DNA from: Streptomyces sp. JH14
Lineage (GTDB): Bacteria > Actinomycetota > Actinomycetes > Streptomycetales > Streptomycetaceae
Assembly: GCF_029428675.1 (NCBI RefSeq)
Contig: NZ_JAJNEL010000001.1
Span: 2,542,001 to 2,606,000, forward strand
Length of the DNA stretch: 64,000 bases
Direction of reading: 5' to 3'
The notes under the pieces were generated by a model. That model was not told the origin of the DNA. It worked only from the letters and a program-made list of their open reading frames with translations, and made no database searches. Of this stretch, positions 8,621-16,529 are shown one piece after another (the stretch's first letter is position 1; every line of letters begins with the position of its first letter). The position numbers and the translations under genes are program-made.

Positions 8621-9313
8621 TTAGTGGGCGCCTTCTTGCTCTTGCACCGGAGGATCCGGGGTCTCGACGGGCGGTGTCGGTGTCTCGGTGGGACCGGGAT
8701 CGACGGACGGCGTCGGGGTGGCGGCGGGCGGATCGGGGTCCGGGGTTCCCGCGTCGGGCTTCGTGCCGCTGCCGGTGCTCGCGCTGCCCTTGGGCGGTAC
8801 GACGGCGGTGGACGCCGAGGGGTTCGCGGCGGGCGTGGACGCCTTCGCGGAACCGGCGCTGCCCGACGGCGTCGGGCCGCCGCCGCCGGCCACCTGGCCG
8901 GACTGCGTGGCGCCCGGTGTCGCGCCGGGCGGCACGACGGCGTCCGTGCTGCCCGACGGGGTCGGCGACGGCGCCTGGATCTCGTTCGCCTTCTTGTGCT
9001 GCTCCTGGCCGGAGAGCGGCAGCCAGGGCGCGCTGGAATTTCCTCCGAGGACGGCGACGACCAGCGTCACCGCGTAGCCGGCGCAGACGGCGGCCAGGAT
9101 CCAGCCCAGACGCCGGAACGTCTTGCTGCGCCGGCCGCTCTCGTCGACGAAGACGGGACCGTCGGAGCCTTCGGGAACTCCCGGCTGTACGGGTAGTTCG
9201 GAAAGCTGACGTCCGAGACCGTCGAGCTGGACGGTGACATCGTTCGGCTCGTGTGTATGCCCGGTTCGGGCACCTTCACGCCAATGTTCCACAGGTGTAG
9301 GCATATCCCCCAC
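8621..9313 (-). CDS. matA: MatA: membrane-anchored Pro/Ser/Thr-rich accessory protein of glycan synthesis
   Basis: A 230-residue single-pass protein. The first 65 residues are hydrophilic, followed by one transmembrane helix (RRLGWILAAVCAGYAVTLVVAVLGG, about 68-92). The remaining 135 residues form an extracytoplasmic tail rich in P, T, S and G (repeated TPSGS, PTPSVDPGPTETPTPP) with no recognisable catalytic fold. It is identified by position immediately before matB, matching matA of the pellet-formation locus. How it helps MatB is unknown; the tail looks like a flexible wall spacer. The start is ambiguous: GTG at 9313 (used here) or ATG at 9304, the latter with GGGGG only 2-3 nt away. It uses a TAA stop, rare here. 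Confidence 0.72.
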   Translation of the reverse strand: MGDMPTPVEHWREGARTGHTHEPNDVTVQLDGLGRQLSELPVQPGVPEGSDGPVFVDESGRRSKTFRRLGWILAAVCAGYAVTLVVAVLGGNSSAPWLPLSGQEQHKKANEIQAPSPTPSGSTDAVVPPGATPGATQSGQVAGGGGPTPSGSAGSAKASTPAANPSASTAVVPPKGSASTGSGTKPDAGTPDPDPPAATPTPSVDPGPTETPTPPVETPDPPVQEQEGAH

Positions 9314-9652
9314 TCAGAAAATGGGTGCACGCGTTCGACCAGTTCCCTGTCGACGGACCGAGCCCCCACCCTGTCCGTGCGCCCCCCGGCACAGTGCACC
9401 CGGAGGATGAATGTAGCGCACGACGGTGGCGAAAAAGCTCACTAACGAGCGAGGCGCCACAGGGGAGATACACCAGTTTCGAACACCCCGTCGCCGGACA
9501 GCAGATCAGCATCTTCCTGCATAATCCACCCCTATCCACCCTGAAGTTGAGCGAACGTTGGTCAATTATCAGCCAACACGTCACTCGCCTTGGACAGATG
9601 TTCCCATTGCGTTCGACTCCCAGGCACCCATGACGACCGTCCGATCGCGCCC
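9314..9652. other. Intergenic region upstream of matA, carries the mat promoter region
   Basis: 339 bp without a credible gene, between matA and the 3' end of the LysR gene. Short open frames here have poor codon bias. The stretch 9520-9610 is markedly AT-richer than its surroundings and contains an inverted repeat GTTGG-(11)-CCAAC at 9557-9577, a candidate operator for mat expression. No -35/-10 pair could be assigned with confidence. Confidence 0.5.
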
Positions 9653-10618
9653 TCACACCTGGGACATCAGCTCCAGATCACCCTCGGGAAGCCAGCTGCC
9701 GGGCGGCAGCTCGAGCCCTCGCTCCGCCGCCGTCACTCCCGCCGCGACCCGCCGCAGCACATCCACCCCCGGATGCTTCAGCCCCTTCCGCCACACCAGC
9801 GACACCGGTGACAGCGGTACGGGGTCGACCAATGGCCGTACGACCATCCCCGGCACGGCGATGAACTCGGTGCTCGCCAGCACCGACCAGCCCTGCTTCC
9901 GCACCACCCGGACGAACTCCTCCTCTCCCACGATCTCCGGGAAGGGCGCCACCAGTTCGATCCCCCGCCCCGCGAACAGCCGCTCCGCGAGATCGGTCCA
10001 CTCCGCCGTGGCCGGATTGCCCGCCGCCGCGTACAGCCGCTCCCCCGCCAGTTCCGCCATCGGCACCCGGTCGAGCGACGCCAGCCGATGATCGTCACGC
10101 AGCAGCACGGTCAGCCGCTCGAAACACACCGGCTGGTGCGCCAGCCCCGCCCGCACCGCCGGATCGAGTCCCGCGACCCGGCCGAACGAGACGTCGAGCC
10201 GCCCCGCCAGGATCTCCGCCGCCGCCCCCGTCAGCCCGCTCAGAAAGCGCGCCACGAACTCCATCCCCGGCGCCTCGCTCCGGGCCAGCCCGAGCAGCCG
10301 GTGGCCCGTACCGACCGGGGCGCTGATGTCGACCAGCAGCGGGCGCGTCTGCACCGCCCAGGCGGCACGCAGGTCGTCATGGGCGGCGATCACCCGGCGG
10401 GCGTGCGGCAGCAGCCGTTCCCCGTCGGGGGTGAGGGAGACCTGGCGGGTGCTCCGTACGAACAGCTCCGCACCGAGCTCGCGCTCCAGCCGGCGGATGT
10501 CGCGGCTGAGCGCCTGCTGGGCGAGGTAGAGCCGGGCGGCGGCACGGGTGAAGTGCAGCTCCTCGGCGACGGCGACGAAGGCGCGCAAGAGCCGCGGATC
10601 GATATCGGAGGAGGTCAC
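9653..10618 (-). CDS. LysR-family transcriptional regulator
   Basis: A 321-residue LTTR. The N-terminal winged helix-turn-helix is clear (LLRAFVAVAEELHFTRAAARLYLAQQALSRDIRRLERELGAELFVRS), followed by the linker LTPDGERLLPHARRV and a periplasmic-binding-like effector domain from about residue 90 (VDISAPVGTGHRLLGLARSEAPGMEF...). GTG at 10618 is the only start ahead of the HTH; no good Shine-Dalgarno precedes it, so the mRNA may be leaderless. It is divergent from the MFS gene at 10703 across 84 bp, the standard arrangement for an LTTR controlling its neighbour. The effector is unknown. Confidence 0.9.
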   Translation of the reverse strand: MTSSDIDPRLLRAFVAVAEELHFTRAAARLYLAQQALSRDIRRLERELGAELFVRSTRQVSLTPDGERLLPHARRVIAAHDDLRAAWAVQTRPLLVDISAPVGTGHRLLGLARSEAPGMEFVARFLSGLTGAAAEILAGRLDVSFGRVAGLDPAVRAGLAHQPVCFERLTVLLRDDHRLASLDRVPMAELAGERLYAAAGNPATAEWTDLAERLFAGRGIELVAPFPEIVGEEEFVRVVRKQGWSVLASTEFIAVPGMVVRPLVDPVPLSPVSLVWRKGLKHPGVDVLRRVAAGVTAAERGLELPPGSWLPEGDLELMSQV

Positions 10619-10702
10619 GGGCCCGAATTTACAACACAGGTGCGTGAATGGGTGCGGATCAGGTGTTGGACCGTGCGGGCCGGCCACCGCGAGGGTTGGA
10701 CC

Positions 10703-11950
10703 ATGCCGTACGACACTCCCACCACTCCTCTGCACGGCGTCTGCGGAGACATGCTGGTGATCGCCCCGCGCACCGGCGCCCCCGCACGCCGCGCCTCCAC
10801 CAACCCGTACCGCCGGCTGCTCGCCACCCCCGGTGCCCGCGCCTTCACGGCGGGCAACCTCATCGCCCGGCTGCCGATGGGCATGTTCAGCGTCAGCGCC
10901 GTCGTCATGATCGCCGGGTCGCGCGGCTCGTACGCCCTGGCCGGGGCGGTCACCGCGACCGGACTCGCCGCGACCGCCCTGGTCGCGCCCTGGACGGCCC
11001 GGCTCGTCGACCGGTACGGCCAGGCCAGGATCGCCGTGCCCGCCACCGCGATCGCCGTGCTCGGCTCGCTCGCGCTGCTGCTCTGCGTGCACTACGACGC
11101 TCCGGCCTGGACGCTCTTCGCCTCCTACGCCGCGACCGCCACCACCCCCAACACCGGCGGCATGTCCCGCGCCCGCTGGGCCCATCTGCACCGCGGCGAC
11201 CCGGCCGCCCTGCACACCGCGAACTCCTTCGAACAGGCCGCGGACGAGCTGTGCTTCATGCTCGGCCCCGCCCTCGCCGCGTTCCTGTGCGCGGCGTTCT
11301 TCCCGGAGGCCGGGACGCTGACCGGCGCGATCCTGCTGATGACCGGCGTGCTGATCTTCGCCGCCCAGCGCGCCACGGAACCCCCGGTGGCGCCCCGCAC
11401 CCGGGCGGGCTCCCCGCTGCGCACCCCCGGCATGCCCGCGCTCCTCGCCGTCTTCCTCGCCACCGGGGCGGTCTTCGGTGCCATGGAGGTCGTCACGATC
11501 GCGCACGCGGGGGGCGCGATCCTGGCGCTCCAGGCGGCCGGCTCGTGCGTGGCGGGACTCGCGTACGGATCGCTGCGCCCGGCCGCGGACGTCCGGCGCC
11601 GGCTGCTGTGCTGCCTGGCGGGAATGACGGTGCTGATGTCCCTGCCACTGCTCGCCGCCTCCTCGGCCGACTCGCTGCTCGCGCTGGCCGGCAGCCTGCT
11701 CCTCGCGGGCGCGGCGACCGCGCCGACGATGGTCACCGGGATGACGCTGGTCCAACGACTGACGCCCGATGGTCAGTTGAACGAGGGCATGACGCTCTCG
11801 GTCACCGCGTTGCTGGGCGGGATAGCAGCCGGGTCGGCGACGGGCGGCTGGATGGTGGAGCACGCGGGGCCGGTGACGGGGTACGTCGTCCCGGTGTGCG
11901 CGGCGGGCCTCGCCCTGGCCGTCGCGGCGGCCGGGATCCGCCGGTCATGA
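10703..11950 (+). CDS. MFS transporter, divergent from the LysR regulator
   Basis: A 415-residue major facilitator with about 12 transmembrane helices. The cytoplasmic TM2-TM3 motif is WTARLVDRYGQARIAVPAT (G-x3-D/R-R type), and PNTGGMSRARWAHLHRG follows. The segment HTANSFEQAADELCFMLGPALAAFL resembles TM5 motif C of drug/metabolite efflux proteins, so export is more likely than uptake, but the substrate is unknown. The ATG at 10703 has GAGGG 8 nt upstream; an in-frame ATG at 10751 with GGAG nearby is an alternative. The tail of the gene approaches the shared bidirectional terminator before ssrA. Confidence 0.85.
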   Translation: MPYDTPTTPLHGVCGDMLVIAPRTGAPARRASTNPYRRLLATPGARAFTAGNLIARLPMGMFSVSAVVMIAGSRGSYALAGAVTATGLAATALVAPWTARLVDRYGQARIAVPATAIAVLGSLALLLCVHYDAPAWTLFASYAATATTPNTGGMSRARWAHLHRGDPAALHTANSFEQAADELCFMLGPALAAFLCAAFFPEAGTLTGAILLMTGVLIFAAQRATEPPVAPRTRAGSPLRTPGMPALLAVFLATGAVFGAMEVVTIAHAGGAILALQAAGSCVAGLAYGSLRPAADVRRRLLCCLAGMTVLMSLPLLAASSADSLLALAGSLLLAGAATAPTMVTGMTLVQRLTPDGQLNEGMTLSVTALLGGIAAGSATGGWMVEHAGPVTGYVVPVCAAGLALAVAAAGIRRS

Positions 11951-11974
11951 CCCCGGGGCGGGAGGCCCGGACAC

Positions 11975-12016
11975 GAACGAGGACCCCGCTGCCGGTGGGC
12001 AACGGGGTCCTCGTTC
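11975..12016. terminator. Bidirectional terminator between the MFS gene and ssrA
   Basis: A perfect 14-bp inverted repeat (11975-11988 and 12003-12016) with a 14-nt loop. It sits 24 bp after the MFS stop on one side and 12 bp past the tmRNA 3' end on the other, so it can serve both convergent transcripts. Confidence 0.8.
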
Positions 12017-12028
12017 ACATGGGAATTG

Positions 12029-12395
12029 TGGAGATGGCGGGAATCGAACCCGCGTCCAACGGTGCAGAATCAGGGCTTCTCCGTGTGCAGTTCGCTGCGC
12101 TTTTCTCAGCCCCGGAGATCACGCGAACAAGTCTCCGACGGGCTCAGCCACTGTTTGATTTCCTTCCAGGCCCCGTGACCGGGTCTAGAAGTTTAGATCC
12201 CTTGATGATGCCAGGATCCGGGTCGGGATCACCCCCGGGCTGACACTTCGCAAGTCGCTACTTAGGCAGCGAGGGCGAAGGAATCGCGCTTGGTGTTGGC
12301 GATTATTGGTTGCGACATATGGTTTACGAGATCATTGCCGCTTCCTCGACACGCTTCCCCTGCTTCGACATCCGCTGTCGAAACCGATCATCCCC
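12029..12395 (-). ncRNA. ssrA: Transfer-messenger RNA (tmRNA)
   Basis: Rescues ribosomes stalled on mRNA lacking a stop codon, together with SmpB. The 5' end GGGGATGATCGGTTTCGACA (reading from 12395) pairs with the 3' acceptor CATCTCC just before 12029, with a T-arm GGTTCGATTCCCGCC. CCA is not encoded. The tag reading frame lies at 12300-12262. About 367 nt in all, normal for actinobacteria. smpB lies just upstream on the same strand. Ends are inferred from pairing, so each may be off by a nucleotide or two. Confidence 0.95.
12262..12300 (-). CDS. tmRNA-encoded proteolysis tag (12 residues)
   Basis: Reading frame inside ssrA, preceded by the usual AATAATC context. It encodes ANTKRDSFALAA and stops at TAA. 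The C-terminal ALAA is the ClpXP degron. The tag remembered for other Streptomyces is ANTKRDSSQQAFALAA, so four residues appear to be missing here with the frame kept. Confidence 0.85.
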   Translation of the reverse strand, partial: ANTKRDSFALAA

Positions 12396-12451
12396 ATGTT
12401 GTTTTTTCAAAGGCGCACCCGCTGTGAGGTGCAGTGCCATCGTACGTGACC

Positions 12452-12477
12452 AACGCACGACGGTGCCAGCCCATTCC
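12452..12477 (-). promoter_or_regulatory. SigR-type promoter of ssrA
   Basis: On the minus strand GGAAT (12473-12477) is separated by exactly 18 nt from GTT (12452-12454), matching the thiol-stress sigma factor consensus GGAAT-N18-GTT. The predicted transcript would start near 12445, about 50 nt before the mature tmRNA 5' end, which leaves a leader for RNase P to remove. It lies just beyond the smpB stop codon. Confidence 0.72.
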
Positions 12478-12490
12478 CGGCGGAGCGCGC

Positions 12491-12979
12491 TCAGGCGCTC
12501 CGCTGACGCCGCCGGGCCGCCGAGATGGCGCGGTTCGTCTCCCGCAGGTCCTGCTTCTCCCGCAGCGTCTGCCTCTTGTCGTACTCCTTCTTGCCCTTGG
12601 CGAGCGCGATCTCGACCTTGACCCGGCCGTCCTTGAAGTACAGCGCGAGCGGCACGATCGTGTGCCCGGTCTCCTGCGACTTCGACTCCAGCTTGTCGAT
12701 CTCGGCCCGGTGCATCAGCAGCTTGCGCTTGCGCTTGGCTGAGTGGTTGGTCCAGGTCCCCTGCACGTACTCCGGGACATGGATGTTGTGCAGCCACGCC
12801 TCGTGCCCGTCGATCTGTACGAAGCCGTCCACGAGCGAGGCCCGGCCCAGCCGCAGCGACTTGACCTCGGTGCCCATGAGCACGAGGCCGCACTCGTAGG
12901 TGTCGAGGATGTGGTAGTCGTGCCGCGCCTTCTTGTTCTGCGCGATGAGCTTGCGCCCTGTGTCCTTTTCCTTAGCCAT
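12491..12979 (-). CDS. smpB: SsrA-binding protein SmpB
   Basis: A 162-residue RNA-binding protein that delivers tmRNA to stalled ribosomes. The beta-barrel core is intact: [34 protein letters not shown], then [31 protein letters not shown] and the basic C-terminal tail [31 protein letters not shown] that mimics the codon-anticodon helix. The length is standard for actinobacteria. The partner RNA gene ssrA begins 96 bp downstream on the same strand with its own promoter. Spacing to the upstream protease gene (18 bp) suggests co-transcription with it. Confidence 0.97.
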   Translation of the reverse strand: MAKEKDTGRKLIAQNKKARHDYHILDTYECGLVLMGTEVKSLRLGRASLVDGFVQIDGHEAWLHNIHVPEYVQGTWTNHSAKRKRKLLMHRAEIDKLESKSQETGHTIVPLALYFKDGRVKVEIALAKGKKEYDKRQTLREKQDLRETNRAISAARRRQRSA

Positions 12980-12997
12980 AGTGCGGCCATTTTCGCA

Positions 12998-14194
12998 CTA
13001 CGACCCACCCCCGAGGCCACTCAATACTGTTTCGCCCCGCTGCAGGGTGCCGGAGCTGACCGTGAGGTCCGGCGTGATGCCGTGACCGTCGACGCTGCGG
13101 CCCGCCGGGGTGCGGTAGTGGCCGACGGTCAGCTCGGCGACCGAACCGCCCGCGAGCTTGCTGGGCATCTGCACGGAGCCCTTGCCGAAGGTCCGCGAGC
13201 CGACGGTGACGGCGCGGCCCCGGTCCTGGAGCGCGCCGGTGAGCAGCTCGGCCGCGCTCATGGTGCCGCCGTCGACGAGGACGACGAGGGGACGTTCGGT
13301 GTCGCCGCCCGGCTCGGCGTAGAGGGCGCGCTGCTCGCCGTGCACGTCGTACGTGGCGACCAGCCCGCCGTCGAGGAACGCCGAGGCGGCGATCACGGCC
13401 TCGGTGACGAGACCGCCGGGATTGCCGCGGAGATCGAGCAGCACCCCGGCGCCCGCGGGGGCGGTCCGCACCGCATCGCGAATCCTGGCGCCCGCGCCCT
13501 TGGTGAACGAGTCCACCTTGATCAGTACAGCTGCGGAGGAATCGGAACGGTCCGGTCCGATCCGCTGGACGGTGACGGCCTCGGTGGTGAGCCGCGCGCG
13601 GGTCAGCGTCAGCTTCCTCGTCGCGCCGGTGGCGCCGCGCTGGACTCCCAGGGCGACGGTGGTGCCCGCGGCAGCGTCCGTACGGTCCCCGCGCAGCAGG
13701 GCGACGACCTCGGCGACGGGACGCCGGTCCACCCGGTGGCCGTCGACCGTGCGGAGCAGGTCACCCCGTCGGATACCGGCCCGGTCGGCGGGGCCGCCCG
13801 GCTGGACCCGGGCCACCGCGACCAGTCCGTCGTCGGAGCGCTTCGCGGCCAGTCCGACGCCCGTGTACGAGCCGTCGAGGGCCTGCTCGAACTCCTCGTA
13901 CTCCCGCTCGTCGTACACCGCGCCCCAGCGGTCCCCGCTGCGGCTGACGACCTCCTCGGCCGCCTCCGTACCGGACTTGCCGTCGGCCACCGCCTCGGCG
14001 GCGGCGTGGGCGACCGCGTCGCGGTCGGCGGTGGAGGCGACGGCACGGGTCTTGAGCGAGGCGCCGCCGGCCCCGCCCCCCTGCGGCAGCGATCCGGTGG
14101 CCGCCGCGGTGGCCAGGACGCTCGCGAAGACCAATGTCAGAGCCGCCCCGCGGCCGAGGCCGCGGGGCCCGGAACGGTGTACGGGGCCCGACAT
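12998..14194 (-). CDS. S41-family C-terminal processing peptidase with PDZ domain
   Basis: A 398-residue secreted or membrane-anchored serine protease. It has an N-terminal signal/anchor (GRGAALTLVFASVLATAAATG, about 14-34), a helical lid, a PDZ domain (VGLAAKRSDDGLVAVARVQPGGPADRAGIRRGDLLRTVDG, about 150-190), and the catalytic core with VLLDLRGNPGGLV, the nucleophile Ser in DGGTMSAAELLTGAL and the general-base Lys in GSRTFGKGSVQ. CtpA-type proteases trim exported proteins from the C terminus. It lies between ftsX and smpB on the same strand; a carboxyl-terminal protease downstream of ftsEX is a conserved arrangement and hints at envelope or division substrates. Confidence 0.92.
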   Translation of the reverse strand: MSGPVHRSGPRGLGRGAALTLVFASVLATAAATGSLPQGGGAGGASLKTRAVASTADRDAVAHAAAEAVADGKSGTEAAEEVVSRSGDRWGAVYDEREYEEFEQALDGSYTGVGLAAKRSDDGLVAVARVQPGGPADRAGIRRGDLLRTVDGHRVDRRPVAEVVALLRGDRTDAAAGTTVALGVQRGATGATRKLTLTRARLTTEAVTVQRIGPDRSDSSAAVLIKVDSFTKGAGARIRDAVRTAPAGAGVLLDLRGNPGGLVTEAVIAASAFLDGGLVATYDVHGEQRALYAEPGGDTERPLVVLVDGGTMSAAELLTGALQDRGRAVTVGSRTFGKGSVQMPSKLAGGSVAELTVGHYRTPAGRSVDGHGITPDLTVSSGTLQRGETVLSGLGGGS

Positions 14195-14262
14195 GGCGCT
14201 GAGTCTAGGACAACGCCCCGAGGACGCACGGCCGGTTGGCCATGCGCCCTACGGGGCGCTTG

Positions 14263-15180
14263 TCACACCTTCAGGTACTTGCGGAGCGCGAAGAGCGCAG
14301 CCACGGCAGGCATCAGCAGCCCGATCGCAAGGACCAGCGGCAGCTTGGTGAAGACCGCGTCCCAGCCGATGAAGTCGATCAGATTCAGCTTCGACTGGAG
14401 GGCCAGACCGCCGTCGATCAGGAAGTACCGCCCGGCCAGCAGCATGACGCAGGCGAGCACGCCGCCGATGAGCCCGGCGAACGCGGCCTCCATGATGAAC
14501 GGCATCTGGATGTAGAACCCGGATGCGCCGACCAGCCGCATGATGCCTGTCTCGCGGCGGCGGCTGAACGCCGAGACGCGGACGGTGTTCACGATCAGCA
14601 TCAGCGCAATGACCAGCATCAGCGCCATCACGAAGAGCGCGGCCACATTCATGCCGTTCATCAGCCCGAAGAGGTTGTCCAGGATGGATCTCTGGTCCTG
14701 GACGGACTGCACCCCGGCACGGCCCGCGAAGGCGGTGGCGACGACCTTGTACTTCTTCGGGTCGTGCAGCTTGACGCGGAACGACTCCTGCATCTGGTCC
14801 GGCGTGATGTTGCCGGCCATAGGAGAGTCGCCGAACTGCTCCTGGTAGTGCTTGTACGCCTGGTCTGCCGACTCGTAGGTGACCTTCTCGACGGCCTCCA
14901 TCTTCCCGAGATCGGCCTCGATCTCCTTCTTCTGCTCGGCGGTGACGGCACCCTTGGCGCAGTTGGCCGCCGACTCCGCGTCGTTCTTGCTGCAGAGGAA
15001 GATCGAGACGTTGACCTTGTCGTACCAGTAGTCCTTCATCGTGCTGACCTGCTCGCGCATCAGCAGTGCGCCGCCGAACAGGGCGAGCGAGAGGGCGACG
15101 GAGACGACGACGGCGAAGGTCATCGTGAGATTGCGACGGAGACCGACGCCGATCTCCGACAGGACGAACTGGGCGCGCAT
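14263..15180 (-). CDS. ftsX: Cell division protein FtsX (ABC transporter-like permease)
   Basis: A 305-residue membrane partner of FtsE; together they activate peptidoglycan hydrolases at the envelope. One N-terminal transmembrane helix (NLTMTFAVVVSVALSLALFGGALLM) is followed by an extracellular domain of about 120 residues (VSTMKDYWYDKVNVSIFLCSKND...). Three further helices include the C-terminal FAGLIGGVLACVMLLAGRYF and LPLVLAIGLLMPAVAALFAL. The motif ETGIMRLVGASGFYIQMPFIMEAAFAGLIGG is the FtsX coupling region. The ATG at 15180 has AAGGA correctly spaced. It follows ftsE by 51 bp. Confidence 0.95.
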   Translation of the reverse strand: MRAQFVLSEIGVGLRRNLTMTFAVVVSVALSLALFGGALLMREQVSTMKDYWYDKVNVSIFLCSKNDAESAANCAKGAVTAEQKKEIEADLGKMEAVEKVTYESADQAYKHYQEQFGDSPMAGNITPDQMQESFRVKLHDPKKYKVVATAFAGRAGVQSVQDQRSILDNLFGLMNGMNVAALFVMALMLVIALMLIVNTVRVSAFSRRRETGIMRLVGASGFYIQMPFIMEAAFAGLIGGVLACVMLLAGRYFLIDGGLALQSKLNLIDFIGWDAVFTKLPLVLAIGLLMPAVAALFALRKYLKV

Positions 15181-15231
15181 GGCGTCCTTTCAGTACTCGA
15201 TGCTCAGCGGGTCCGGCGCGGCCGGATCCGC

Positions 15232-15921
15232 TCAGTGCTGGTAACCGTAGACGCCGCGGGCCTGGTCGCGTACGAGACGGCCCTTCTCGAGCTCGATGAC
15301 GCGCTTGCGCATCTGGTCGACGATGTTCTGGTCGTGGGTCGCCATGATGACGGTGGTCCCGGTCCGGTTGATCCGGTCCAGGAGCTTCATGATGCCCACG
15401 GAGGTCTGCGGGTCCAGGTTTCCGGTCGGCTCGTCCGCGATCAGCAGCATGGGACGGTTCACGAACGCCCGCGCGATCGCCACGCGCTGCTGCTCACCAC
15501 CGGAGAGCTCACCGGGCATCCGGTCCTCCTTGCCGCCGAGGCCGACGAGGTCGAGGACCTGCGGTACGGCCTTGCGGATCTCGCCGCGCGGCTTGCCGAT
15601 CACTTCCTGGGCGAACGCCACGTTCTCCGCGACGGTCTTGTTGGGGAGCAGCCGGAAGTCCTGGAACACCGTGCCCAGCTGGCGGCGCATGTGCGGCACC
15701 TTCCAGTTGGACAGGCGCGCGAGGTCCTTGCCGAGGACGTGGACCATGCCCTGGCTGGCACGCTCTTCGCGCAGGATGAGTCGCATGAAGGTGGACTTGC
15801 CGGAGCCGGAGGAGCCCACCAGGAAGACGAACTCGCCCTTCTCGATATCGAGAGACACATCCCGTAGAGCGGGACGGCTCTGCTTCGGGTAGGTCTTGGA
15901 GACGTTGTCGAATCGGATCAC
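15232..15921 (-). CDS. ftsE: Cell division ATP-binding protein FtsE
   Basis: A 229-residue ABC-type ATPase. Walker [10 protein letters not shown] (about 36-44), Q-loop [19 protein letters not shown], signature [15 protein letters not shown], Walker [14 protein letters not shown] and the switch His in MATHD are all intact. It pairs with FtsX to couple ATP hydrolysis to wall remodelling during division. GTG at 15921 is the start because the canonical [11 protein letters not shown] begins at residue 2; the Shine-Dalgarno is weak. It is first in an ftsE-ftsX-protease-smpB run and is divergent from the small gene at 16191; the 269-bp gap holds both promoters. Confidence 0.96.
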   Translation of the reverse strand: MIRFDNVSKTYPKQSRPALRDVSLDIEKGEFVFLVGSSGSGKSTFMRLILREERASQGMVHVLGKDLARLSNWKVPHMRRQLGTVFQDFRLLPNKTVAENVAFAQEVIGKPRGEIRKAVPQVLDLVGLGGKEDRMPGELSGGEQQRVAIARAFVNRPMLLIADEPTGNLDPQTSVGIMKLLDRINRTGTTVIMATHDQNIVDQMRKRVIELEKGRLVRDQARGVYGYQH

Positions 15922-16190
15922 GGATGCACCACGGTCGGCCGGGAGTAGGTGTGCGTGACCATACGCGAAGCGGACTGAGCCGTGCAGGCGCGCGTCCAGT
16001 GATGGGCGATTTATGGCGGAACGGAACCACGTCCGGGCACTGCCGGAACCGGAACGGACCGGGTGTTGTCCGGCGGGCCGCGCCGAAATCCGCCCGAGCT
16101 GGCACAGTGGAGGGGGAACGGATGCGTTTCCATGAGCGTTGTGCGGAGAGAACGCGTATGCGGCTCCGCCGCGCGGGAGGAGGAAAGCGC

Positions 16191-16394
16191 ATGACCTATG
16201 ACCGATTGGTGTGCGCGAACTGCGCGGCGCCCGTGAACGAGGGCCGGTGCCCGGTATGCCGGGCCAGCCGCGCACGGCTGCAGCAGCAGGAAGAGCAGCA
16301 GGGACTCTTCGCGGGCCTGAGCCCGGCGATGCTGATCGCGCTGATGGTGGTGCTGGTGGCGGCGCTTGCACTGCTGGCGCACCAGACCGTATGA
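16191..16394 (+). CDS. Small zinc-ribbon membrane protein
   Basis: A 67-residue protein of unknown function. The first 25 residues hold two CxxC pairs ([21 protein letters not shown]), a likely zinc ribbon. A Gln/Glu-rich linker (LQQQEEQQG) and one C-terminal transmembrane helix ([21 protein letters not shown]) follow. The start is firm: ATG at 16191 has GGAGGAGGAAA immediately upstream. It is divergent from ftsE. The tail-anchored form with a cytoplasmic zinc ribbon suggests a scaffold role rather than an enzyme; this is inference only. Confidence 0.82.
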   Translation: MTYDRLVCANCAAPVNEGRCPVCRASRARLQQQEEQQGLFAGLSPAMLIALMVVLVAALALLAHQTV

Positions 16395-16452
16395 CCGTGT
16401 AGCTGTCTGTAGCCGCTCCGCTCGGCGGAGTGAGTACGTGAGCAGGTGCGTA

Positions 16453-16499
16453 CACAGAGGGGCCCGGGACGCCGATCGGCTGTCCCGGGCCCCTCTGTG
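16453..16499. terminator. Strong bidirectional terminator
   Basis: A perfect 18-bp stem (16453-16470 with 16482-16499) and an 11-nt loop, placed between the convergent ends of the small zinc-ribbon gene and the repeat-rich surface protein. Confidence 0.82.
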
Positions 16500-16529
16500 C
16501 GTTCAGGCACACCTGCCGACCATCGGGCC

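Noticed and set aside
9276..9656. Short open frames in the gap upstream of matA
   Set aside because: Codon bias is atypical, there is no ribosome site or homology-like pattern, and they overlap the likely promoter region.
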